Source: Megamerina dolium (taxonomy: Eukaryota; Arthropoda; Insecta; Diptera; Megamerinidae). Taken from it: a stretch of DNA of 64,000 bases. The position numbers and the translations under genes were made by a program. Positions within the stretch are counted from its first letter, which is position 1. Every line of letters starts with the position of its first letter. The DNA is taken from NCBI GenBank assembly GCA_963854835.1, contig OY978526.1, forward strand, positions 15,455,277 to 15,519,276, in the 5' to 3' direction. This document shows, piece by piece, positions 34,653 through 43,533 of the stretch. The notes beneath the pieces were generated by a model that saw nothing but the letters and a program-made list of their open reading frames with translations, searched no databases and was not told the origin of the DNA.

Positions 34653-35462
34653 ATGTTTTTCAAAGTAGGTAGCTTGTATGTACACTTAAATGTATTCAGG
34701 TTAAGATCGTTGTATTATTTCATGTTGAATTTTTTTTGTTTTGTTTTTTTTTTAACTCAATTTAATTTCATATTGTTCTTATTATATCTAGAGAATATCT
34801 TATACTATATAGTAGGTGCTTAAAATGGAGTATAATTTTAACGAATTTTAACAATGAAACAGTGCAACACTTGCACATGCTGCCTGAACTGTGTTCTATT
34901 ATGCAATTAAATAATTTAAAATACACATATTCATGTACATTTATAGATGTGCATATATATTTTAAACATATTGATGAAATATATTTTTAATTTGTATGAT
35001 TGTTTATGTTGAATTTGATATTGAACAGTGTAGATTGATAATATTTATTTTCATCGTTTTTATTCAGATTTTTTTTTTTTTAATTTATTGGCGATTCAGA
35101 GAGTTCATTGCTATTTACATCTTTTTGATACTCATCGCCAATGTTTTTTTCAAGCATCGCTTCATTAAATGTGGAAATAAGATATTTACTACGTTAAATA
35201 CTGTATTGCCATCTAACATCATTCCTTTATCTAAGCAATTTACAAGGTACAAATTTTGAATCAGTTAAACTGATTGTAGCGTTAAACTACTGTCAACGTC
35301 TGTTAACGTCTAAGTGTATGTAAGTCAGTAGAGGAATTAAAATTTATGTGCAATTTTAATAATTCATCTTTCATTCGAACACACTTAAAATTTATTAAGA
35401 TCTGTCAATTCATTCTTTGTTTATAAACTATTTGAAGTCGACGAGTTAGTCTATTTTTCTCA

Positions 35463-35866
35463 ATGGAAAGAAACGAATATTGTGCTGTAATAAAATTCTT
35501 TGTTTTGGAGAGTTTATCAGAAACATTAATTCATAGAGAATTGTAGAAAAAATTAACTCTGACCATTATTTGAACCTTTTGGATTAGCCAAAAGGATTTG
35601 CGAAAAAAATTGGTATACAAAAAAAAATATTATTTTTAATCAAGACGATGCTCGTGCTTTGACGATGACTAAATTGAATAAATTAAAGTACAAATTGCTT
35701 GAATATCCTCCTGGTGGGCTGATTTGGCTTGAAATTTGATACAATTCCTCTATAAAAAGCGTTTTTTTTGTTGATTGAAGAAGCTATTGCAGACTTGGAA
35801 TAGTATTTTTCAGAGCTTCTGGATAATCACTACAGAGATGGTATAAAATTATTGGAGGATCATTAG
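35463..35866 (+). pseudogene. Decayed, internally deleted mariner transposase
   Basis: The fragment starts with an ATG whose frame reads M-E-R-N-E-Y-x-A-V-I-K-F-F-V-L-E and I-H-R-E-L, the N terminus of mariner transposases, then hits a stop. After a deletion it resumes with the C-terminal part: N-Q-D-D-A-R-A around the second catalytic Asp, then L-K-Y-K-L-L-E-Y-P-P. Later pieces resemble E-E-A-I-A-D-L and the D-N-H-Y-R-D-G-I-K-L-L-E end. Stops and frameshifts make it dead. It lies between genes F and G, so it inserted within the duplicated interval. Confidence 0.75.
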
Positions 35867-36640
35867 AATAAAAAAAATAATTTCTAATTAAAAAATATTG
35901 TTAATGTTGTATTTTATATTGAAAAGCATTGGAAACATTTTTTTTTATTCCTTATATAGATATCTCTCGATTTATCCGATTTTCATGTACATGGTTTCCA
36001 CACAAAACCGTGTAAATCCAATAGAATCCAAAATTGAATTAATTTTGGAGAAATACTGAACTCAGCCATTATTATATAGAGATAATCGCTTATAGGATTA
36101 TCGGTGGCGGATTTATAATCAACAAATATGTTGTGTGTGTCAATCTGTTTTTCTTCGGTCTACTTCAGTGTTTGATGTAGTGTGAAAATATGGTCGATGT
36201 TAGATTTATGAGATCTGAAGGCTTACTGATAAAGTACAGTTAGGCTCTAGGCTTATCATAAAAAATGCAAGCAATTGGTCGGATATCGATATTTTATTTC
36301 AAAATAAACTTAAGAAATATCTATTCATAACTGCACACATATCGTCCATAGAGGAGTGAAATGTAAGGTGGACATTATAAGATATTTTTCTTCTTTAATA
36401 TAGCTTGCGGGTATTTCCACTCTTTGAGAAAGTTTCCAAATAAAATGAACTTGAAAATGTATGTGAAAATATTTTGTAAACAACAATCTGTAGGTCATGC
36501 AATGTTATGTATTCTTTATTTTTAATATTTTCGGGAATAAACTGATGGAATGGTATAGGATAACCGACATTTTAAGTATTTCATTGCTTGTAGTTCTGTT
36601 TTATTGCAGTTTATATATTCATTAGCTGTTGTTGGTACAT

Positions 36641-36981
36641 TCAATCGCGTGTTAGCTCACTACATTCCCTCCTACGCACTCTGCATACGCCATTATGTCG
36701 TATGGACCAGTCTGAAAATGATCAAAAGGAAATTTAAGCATTCTAAGTGTATAGCACAAAAGAAAGAAATTATTGCATTGTTTTTTACCTTCTCTCGGAT
36801 GAAGACATCTTCTTACATTTAATCTACATGTATTTGAGAAAGTACATTCTACAGCTCTACCGCGATAATTGCTTATTACTGCGCACACTGGGTTATATTC
36901 CCTGGTACACACCCTATTACATTGACCGGTAACATATGCAAGTCCTAGCAAAGAAAGTAGCAAAAAGAATACAATATTCAT
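36641..36981 (-). CDS. Gene G: small secreted eight-cysteine Kazal-like protein
   Basis: The CDS joins 36981-36789 and 36711-36641 on the minus strand (GAAG/GTAAAA, TTTTCAG; phase 1), 87 aa, exactly the exon sizes of gene F. Residues 1-19 are a signal peptide. The eight Cys sit at the same positions as in F (21, 25, 33, 46, 52, 59, 74, 81), with N-P-V-C-A and C-T-F-S-N-T-C. The second exon starts D-W-S-I-R and ends with R-R-R-E-C. The start is the ATG at 36981, directly before the hydrophobic core. Conserved length, frame, splice sites and cysteines after duplication indicate selection rather than decay. Role as for F: secreted, probably inhibitor-like, unproven. Confidence 0.8.
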
Positions 36982-37077
36982 TTTTTCGATTCCAATTAGC
37001 AAAAATTAATTGATTTTCTTATTCTGACGATATTATTTAAGTAATATTTTTTTGCGATTATGTTTGCTTCGCACCAC

Positions 37078-37085
37078 TTTTTATA
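37078..37085 (-). promoter_or_regulatory. TATA box of gene G
   Basis: TATAAAAA on the minus strand, in the same flanking context as the gene F TATA box, about 97 bases before the ATG. Confidence 0.55.
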
Positions 37086-37762
37086 TGTTTTTCGAAGTAG
37101 CTAGTTTGTATGTAGATCATTTTGTTATTTTTTCGTAAAATTTTCTTTCTTTCAATTTTATTTCATATTGTTCTTATTCATCTATAGAAAAACCTATACT
37201 ATGTATATAGGTATTTAAAAGAATTTTTGTCGAGTTTTGACAATGAAGCAGAAAAACACGTGTACATGCTGCTTGAACTGGATCCTATTATGCAATTAAA
37301 TAATATTCGCTTTTATGTACATCTATAGAATCTATTTTGAACAATTATAAATTATTTATGAAAAGTGAAGAGTGAAAACATTTTTATATTTATTGATTTT
37401 TTCAGAATTTTTGTGAGATTTTATTAGCAATTTATTAAGTTCATTGCTATCTGCATCATATTGCATAATTCGTATAAGTTACATTATTTCAACAGGTGAG
37501 TCATTAAAATAATAAATTAAGATACAAAATGTAACAGAAAACTCCAAATTTAACATAAGTGACAAAAATTTGTCAAAGGGTTAATATCGTACTTATACAG
37601 AGTTGTTGCAAAAATATCGCAGAAACCCTTATGTTGGTGTGTATGGAAAAAAATTCTACGTCAAATTTGACTATTTCACCAAGCCAAAAACAAGCTTAAC
37701 ATAATATTTAATATGAGTGGAAATTTTGTTATTTCAATTGTATTGAATAGTGAATTAAAACA

Positions 37763-37965
37763 CTTTTTCTGAGCTTTGACACAGAGCTCTTTTCGAAGCT
37801 TTTCCATAGCAAGTTGTTACTGCCGGAAGAATTGTCAAGTGCCAATTGTGGGCACCGTTCGAAAAAAATTTTTTTTCGATATTAAATTTTGTTATGCTTC
37901 AGAAGGGGATTGAACCCACGACCTGCTGATCAGAAGGCCAACACACTAATCACCCAACGGCACAC
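37763..37965 (-). mobile_element. tRNA-derived SINE head fragment (copy 2)
   Basis: The reverse complement holds the tRNA-like head, with box B as GGGATTGAACCCACGACC on the plus strand, and the body up to the AAAGCTCAGAAAAAGTG segment. The 3' part is missing. It retains the GGCCAACACACTAATCACC stretch next to box A. Confidence 0.75.
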
Positions 37966-38147
37966 AATTTCAGTTATTACGCCGTCAAAATCATTATAAT
38001 AAACAATTGTGATTGTTTCATTAACTGAAAATATGACAGAAATATATATCGGCGATCACGAAAACTTGTAAATTGAATTCCGGGCTCAAGCAAATGAAGA
38101 CTTTACAAATTTGCAGCTAAACATTTCCTGGGTTTTTTATTAAATTC

Positions 38148-38271
38148 TAATGCTGTCCAAATTTAACACGCACAACAGTATTGGAAGAGAAGCTCGGTGG
38201 TATCACGATGGACCTTTCTGGCTTAAGTGTGTCCTCTCAGAGAGACGGCAGCCTCATAACCTATCCTAACC
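38148..38271 (+). mobile_element. 5'-truncated SINE tail flanked by 14-bp target duplication
   Basis: The 3' part of the SINE (TAATGCTGTCCAAATTTAAC, GGAAGAGAAGCTCGG, then a tail ending CCTATCCTAACC) lies between exact direct repeats TTTTTATTAAATTC at 38134-38147 and 38272-38285. The exact 14-bp duplication and 5' truncation show insertion by LINE-type target-primed reverse transcription. Confidence 0.85.
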
Positions 38272-38280
38272 TTTTTATTA

Positions 38281-38460
38281 AATTCAACTTTCTTGCTACG
38301 GCGTTGAATTGCTCTTGCAACATTAATATTGGACTCGGGGCTGTTTCTTTTTCTGAGTAAATATTGCTAATATCTGCTGTTTCAACGCTTGTGGTGGCTC
38401 CAAAACGTAGACAAGGACTTCGAAGAGAAAAATATTGCCGATGCACGAATAAATTTTTAT
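38281..38460 (-). other. Coding-looking orphan fragment
   Basis: About 58 open codons on the minus strand with balanced composition (S-V-E-T-A-D-I-S-N-I-Y-S-E-K-E, L-Q-E-Q-F-N-A-V-A-R-K-L-N), unlike the AT-driven frames around it. No ATG in good context and no family recognised. The SINE tail inserted at its 3' side. It may be the C-terminal end of an unidentified transposon protein or a lost exon. Confidence 0.25.
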
Positions 38461-38740
38461 TTAGCCCCTCTATAAGATTCCGTTGTTAGAACCTTGTTAT
38501 TTTGAAAGTTGTAAATTTTCGATGTGTTATTGTAAAATACATAGAACACAACCAAGCAAAGAGAAATTACAAGAGAGCAGATGATATGGAATTTTTATTC
38601 CAAAGAGAAATTCATTGTTTGACACACAAGAGGGGGAAATATATACACGGACCACGATTAACAAATATACATTTTGAATGACTAATCTCGTTCTTTTTTC
38701 CTAAAAAAATGTTTGATTTTTATACAATTAATGTTGTATG

Positions 38741-39101
38741 TGGGTGCCGTAGCTCAGTGGTTAGTGTGTTCGCCTTCTGATCTGTAGGTCGTGGTTCAAT
38801 CCCCGGCTGATGCATAACAAATTTAATATCGATAAGATTTTTCTTTCGAATGGTACCCACCTGTCGGCAAGCAATTGGCAATTCTTCCGACAGTAACAGC
38901 TTGCCATGAAAAAGCTTCTAAAAGAACTCTGTGACAAAGCTCAGAAAAAGTGATGTCACAAATGTTCTGCCGTTCGGAACCGGTTAAAATAAGTAGGTCC
39001 CTTCTAATACTGTCCAAATTTAAGACGCACAACAGTAATGGAAGAGAAGCTCGGCCAATTAGCTCTTTGGGGCGTTAAGTGCCACATATTTATTTTTTTT
39101 T
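38741..39101 (+). mobile_element. Full-length tRNA-derived SINE (reference copy 3)
   Basis: The head has RNA polymerase III promoter elements: box A TAGCTCAGTGG at 38750-38760 and box B GGTTCAATCCC at 38793-38803. The body carries TTTCTTTCGAATGGTACCCACC, GGCAATTCTTCCGACAGTAA, AAGTGATGTCACAAATG and AAGTAGGTCCCTTCTAATAC. It ends GCGTTAAGTGCCAC and a T/A-rich tail. Its 3' tail differs from that of the copies at 38148 and 50073, so at least two tail subfamilies exist. Confidence 0.85.
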
Positions 39102-39351
39102 ATGCTGTAGGTGGATTATTTGAAAAATGCAATTATGAAAAACGTGATTGTATTTCACATTGAAATATCAAACATAACAATGAAAATTATTTTTAAACCG
39201 GGCTATCAAATAAATTCATAAACAATTATGAACTTTGACCTTTGATCAGCTGTTCACATAAATATTACCCCTATAATGTATAGAATTGAGTACACTATTA
39301 TGTTACAATCTGTATTATTTCATACAGAAGCTACAACTGGAGATTCTCACC

Positions 39352-39359
39352 TATAAAAA
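39352..39359 (+). promoter_or_regulatory. TATA box of gene H
   Basis: TATAAAAA lies 75 bases before the ATG at 39427. Confidence 0.5.
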
Positions 39360-39426
39360 TTCAAAACACAACCATTATTAAAATAGTATTGGTTTTGACA
39401 CTGTTGTGTAAGCATTCACAGCGACA

Positions 39427-39993
39427 ATGTATCATTATAAAAATAAATTAGCATATACGTTTCTGGTGCTCGTTTTGTGCTTGGTTCAGTCAAATGCTAA
39501 TTCTACTAGAAGAAATTGCTCAATCCTTGTACGTTGTTCGGATGTTGAAGATATAGTTTGGGCTACAGATGGTAGCAAATGTTTTGTTCATCGTAATGCA
39601 TGCCTTTTGGGTAATACAAATTGTGAGCGTGAAAACCAAAATCTACCACGTATGTCAACAAAGTGTAATTTTAATAAAATGTATATACAATAAAAATTAA
39701 AAAAATATATTCTTTCTAGCTTTATATGTGGTAACCAAAGAAGAATGCCAAAAATTATGTCCAGATGTTTGCCTTGCCGTAGTGGATCCAGTCTGTGGTA
39801 TATATAATGGAGTAAAACGTACATTTTCAAATAGTTGCCAAATGGAAGTGCATATTTGTAAAAGTGGTGAAAGTGAGTATTACGAGATTAGTTGAGAAAT
39901 TTTGAAAAAAATTTCATTATTCAATATAAAACTGTATTGTTATATTCTCTTTTACAGCTTACAGTCTCTTTGGAGCGGGCGAATGTAATTAAT
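39427..39993 (+). CDS. Gene H: secreted two-domain Kazal-like protein
   Basis: The CDS joins 39427-39649, 39720-39872 and 39959-39993 (CCAC/GTATGT, TTCTAG; GAAA/GTGAGT, TTACAG), with both introns phase 1, giving 136 aa. The signal peptide ends near residue 25 (F-L-V-L-V-L-C-L-V). Domain 1: C-x5-C, E-D-I-V-W-A-T-D, K-C-F-V-H-R-N-A-C, N-C. Domain 2: T-K-E-E-C-Q-K-L-C-x3-C, D-P-V-C-G, T-F-S-N-S-C, C-K-S-G-E, final G-E-C in exon 3. The second exon is 153 nt, the same length as in I and J. First of three head-to-tail genes H-I-J on the plus strand, following the minus-strand block E-G. Confidence 0.85.
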
Positions 39994-40244
39994 AGAAATT
40001 GAAATATCGCACAACAATAACAAGTCATTTGTTATGATTTTTTTTATTAACAAATTTATTTGATTAATATGATCTGTCACGGTCATACGTGAAACAAAAA
40101 ACAAAATTCAAATTTATTTCAAATAAATCGTTGATCCATTTATAAATCATTTGCATTAAATTATTTTAGAATTAGTCAAAGTTTAGAATCTACCAAGTCA
40201 ATAACGTTCATTAGGCAAGAACGGAAAAAAATATTACAACGAAA

Positions 40245-41119
40245 ATGTTACTGTTAAAAAATGTATTTCTGCCAATAGTTTGGTCATTTATTGGATTTAC
40301 ATTATCGTATGCTATATCGGATATAGTTTGTCCTTTGTGTGGCGACAATGAACATGTTGTATGGGCTACGGATAAACAAAAATGTTTTCCATTTCGTAAT
40401 CCATGTTTTTTATTAGCCGAAAATTGTGAAAGGCACAATTTTGACCTAGAAAGTAAGTGTATTAATATAGTTTTGCATTTTAAATGTATAATTTCATTTA
40501 TGTATATAGTTTTAGAGGAAGTATCAAAAGAAGAGTGTCAGAAATTATGTCCTCCAATATGTAGTTTGGAATTTCAACCGATTTGTGCCAAATACCATGG
40601 TGTTGAACGTACTTTCTCCAGTCCATGTATGTTGGAGAGTCATAGTTGTCAAAGTGGTGAAGGTAAGCACAATATTTATTCACATGTATTGAGATATACA
40701 TCAAGGTGTATAATTATTAAAGTGGCATAAATATACTGGATGCTAGGTGTTCAGTTAGTTAAAACCTGCTGGTAAATTCTCAGTGTAAGTTTTGTAAGCA
40801 CTTTTGGAATGATGTAGCTGGCTGAATATTTTGCAATGAAATATAGCATTTATTTCATAGCGCTTATGTCATAAGTTGTCGAGTTTAAGTATATATTATA
40901 CATCCCTTGTCTAGCACGTAATTTAAAAGGTATCGAAATGATATTATCTATATAAATAATAATCCCTTTAATAATTATATACTTTATTTCCGTATATTCT
41001 GTGAATTGAGATAATTTATTTTGATTATTTTTTTCACTAATATATTTCAATATTACTATTTTTTAATTGCAGGTTACGTCATTAAACATGAAGGGGCTTG
41101 TGAAGAAGAAACGAATTAA
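40245..41119 (+). CDS. Gene I: secreted two-domain Kazal-like protein
   Basis: The CDS joins 40245-40452, 40510-40662 and 41073-41119 (GAAA/GTAAGT, TATATAG; GAAG/GTAAGC, AATTGCAG), with phase-1 introns, giving 135 aa. Signal peptide up to about residue 23. Domain 1 has C-P-L-C, E-H-V-V-W-A-T-D, K-C-F-P-F-R-N-P-C and E-N-C. Domain 2 has K-E-E-C-Q-K-L-C-P-P-I-C, Q-P-I-C-A, T-F-S-S-P-C, C-Q-S-G-E and a final G-A-C followed by an acidic tail E-E-E-T-N. The start codon lies only 251 bases after the stop of gene H. Confidence 0.85.
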
Positions 41120-41462
41120 GCATAAATAATACCTGTTTATAAATAGTAAAAATAATAATAAAAAAAAAAAATAAATAAATAAAGAAGCTATTTGAAGAAA
41201 GTGGTCATGTGGTCTGTGATTATTTTTTAAAATGTTTATATTTGAAATTAGACTTTAAACTAAATGCGTTTGAGTTGATTTTTTTAACCTTAATATTGGC
41301 AAACAAGTTTACTCTAACAAATTTGCATAACAATTTGCACTAAATTCTAGCCACCTATTGTTCTATGTCGCGATAAAAATACCTAAGAGAGTGTTTAACA
41401 AGCATTAACTATTAACCACACATCATATTCTCTCTGTTATTATCTAAAATTGATAAATTGCA

Positions 41463-41703
41463 ATTAACAAAGTGATAGCAAAGTGAACGATTAGACGTAA
41501 AGAAGGCAGACTATTAGTGAGATCATCAAAAGTGATATAGTAAGCAATTCAAATTAGTGCAATATAATGAGTACAATGTGGATAAACTTTATTACACAAC
41601 AGCAAGTATTTTTATTTGTGAAAATGAATAGTGAAAATTCAATTCAAGAACTGAAAATTCAATTGCAGAATAGAAATGTCAATCTTGCTATCACTTTGTT
41701 AAT
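41463..41703. repeat. Short inverted-repeat element, about 240 bp
   Basis: AATTAACAAAGTGATAGCAA at 41463-41482 is exactly complementary to TTGCTATCACTTTGTTAATT at about 41684-41703. The interior is A-rich and non-coding. It fits a tiny MITE between genes I and J, though it could also be a hairpin in the gene J upstream region. Confidence 0.45.
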
Positions 41704-41993
41704 TACACTATGCTCTTAAAAGAGTATTTGAAAATATATATTAGTATATCGAGTATGCGAAAAAGTGATATCGATGTTTTTTTTTTCTCACAAAAAAAAC
41801 ACAAAAATTAAAAACCTGAACAACAATGCAAAAACCGGCATTGCGGGGGTTCACAAATGTTCAATGTTATTTACATACATACATACTTATGTATTTACTT
41901 GTATTACAAGCACGTATTAAAATAACAAAAGTAGATAGTAATGAATTTAGTTATAATTGAACGTGTGAAACTGAAACACGAACGTGATTTTTG

Positions 41994-42000
41994 TATAAAC
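41994..42000 (+). promoter_or_regulatory. Possible TATA box of gene J
   Basis: TATAAAC lies 56 bases before the ATG at 42050. A weaker match than at the other array genes. Confidence 0.3.
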
Positions 42001-42049
42001 TTTTGTATATACTCGTAACTACATACATATAGATGAGTACTTAGTTAAA

Positions 42050-43533
42050 ATGTTACAACTTAGGACACTATTTTCTCTTACTCTACTCATCTTATCTGTT
42101 GGAATAATAAATGCGACTGTAAGTGTAATACCAGTTAAAGAGGATGCATGTCCCATTCGATTCAAATGTAGCACTGTGGAGGATGTCGTCTGGGCCACTG
42201 ATGATCGTAATTGTTTTGTATTCCTAAATGAATGTCATTTGAATAATGAAAATTGTCAGCGATTAAATCGTCAAGCAGAAGGTATGCATATATATGATTT
42301 ATTTTTAAGCACTAAATATATTATGCTGGGGATATAAATACAACAAAGAAATAAACCCTAAATTAAAACTCATTTGATAGCATCTTTGCGTCATTAATTA
42401 TTATCACACCTTTGACATTTGATGACCAATTTGATGGTAATATAAATTGTTAAAAATGTGTAGCTGCACACTAGATTTTCTTCTCAGGCATTATTTATTT
42501 TCGAAGTCATCTTCGGGCAGTGAGCTCAATAATTCGGAGTTCTATCACTGTAAGTTTTTTTTTTAAACTTATAAAAATAAAGGCTCATAAAAATAAAGGC
42601 TCATAAAAATAAAGCTCATAAAAATTTTTGAAACGGTTGCCTTTGAAGTATTTTACGCAAGTCATTCTTTAACAACATTTCTACAGCAGATAAAGTTTAA
42701 AAAAAATAAATGTTAATAAATCGGTATTTTTTTCAACCATATGATATAATATCCACAAAGCGACCATCAAACGTCAAAGTAATGAGTAGGGAGTGCAAAA
42801 ATAGAATAAAGTATCATTGAACTTTCAATTATGACATAGACATTTTACAATTATTTTACAGACCCAGCCTAATATAGATATTAAATATAAATGTAAAATT
42901 TATATTGTATACTCTTTTTTTTTGCAGCTTTAAAAATGGTCTCCAAAGAAGAATGTCAAAAATTATGTCGTGATATTTGCCCAGATATTTATAGTCCCGT
43001 CTGTGCAGAATATAATGGAATTGAACGTAAATTTGAAAATCAATGTGCTCTAACTAATCATATGTGTCATAGTGGAGAACGTGAGTATATATTTATTTAT
43101 TTACATATTTATCGTACTTTTTTTATCATATCGGTAGCTACAACTTTTTTATTCGGAAAAATATTCAAATAGCAAAATATGCATTTTAGAAAGAATTTCT
43201 AATTTTAAAAGCCCTGCGTGTATTTTATGTATGTACAAAAAAATGTGCAAAAGAATGCGCAGCTTATGTTTTAACAAAAACTAGAATTACAAGTGAATTT
43301 TCATTTAAACTTATTTCAATTTCCTTCAATTCGACATTTCTCATCCTTGAAAGGAAATAAAATGACAATTTCGAGCACGTTCAACCATTTAATTTAGAAC
43401 GAACTGTGTGCCATTTAATTGCATATTATTGATTAAAAATATGCTTTAAAAAAATTATTATAAATAATATTAAAACATTTCTTAATATTTATTTACAGCA
43501 TACGGCTTACCACGTCCCGGCGAATGTGAATAA
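42050..43533 (+). CDS. Gene J: secreted two-domain Kazal-like protein
   Basis: The CDS joins 42050-42281, 42928-43080 and 43499-43533 (GAAG/GTATGC, TTTGCAG; GAAC/GTGAGT, TTTACAG), with phase-1 introns, giving 139 aa. Signal peptide to about residue 22. Domain 1: C-P-I-R-F-K-C, E-D-V-V-W-A-T-D, N-C-F-V-F-L-N-E-C, E-N-C. Domain 2: K-E-E-C-Q-K-L-C-R-D-I-C, S-P-V-C-A, K-F-E-N-Q-C, C-x6-C, final P-G-E-C. This is the clearest example of domain 1 aligning with domain 2: V-W-A on V-C-A, F-L-N-E-C on F-E-N-Q-C, and C-x6-C on C-x6-C. Introns are longer (646 and 418 bases) than in the paralogues. Last member of the array. Confidence 0.85.
42568..42630. repeat. Short tandem repeat in gene J intron 1
   Basis: Three to four copies of an 18-19 base unit CTCATAAAAATAAAGG. 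Intronic and non-coding. Confidence 0.7.

Larger units (their letters stand above)
34200..35170. repeat. Duplicated segment holding gene F (copy 1)
   Basis: The gene and about 600 bases upstream (plus-strand right side) are repeated around gene G at 36620-37480. Shared blocks in order include CACTTTTTATATGTTTTTC, AGTAG-TAG-TTGTATGTA, ACAATGAA(A/G)CAG, ACATGCTGC(C/T)TGAACTG, TATTATGCAATTAAATAAT and GTTCATTGCTAT. Confidence 0.75.
36620..37480. repeat. Duplicated segment holding gene G (copy 2)
   Basis: Second copy of the segment at 34200-35170, same orientation and block order. The two copies have drifted by substitutions and small indels; the coding parts are better conserved than the flanks. 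Confidence 0.75.

Noticed and set aside
38741..38812. tRNA gene
   Set aside because: Pol III box A and box B are present, but there is no closing acceptor stem, and the same body follows in all copies, so it is the head of a SINE.
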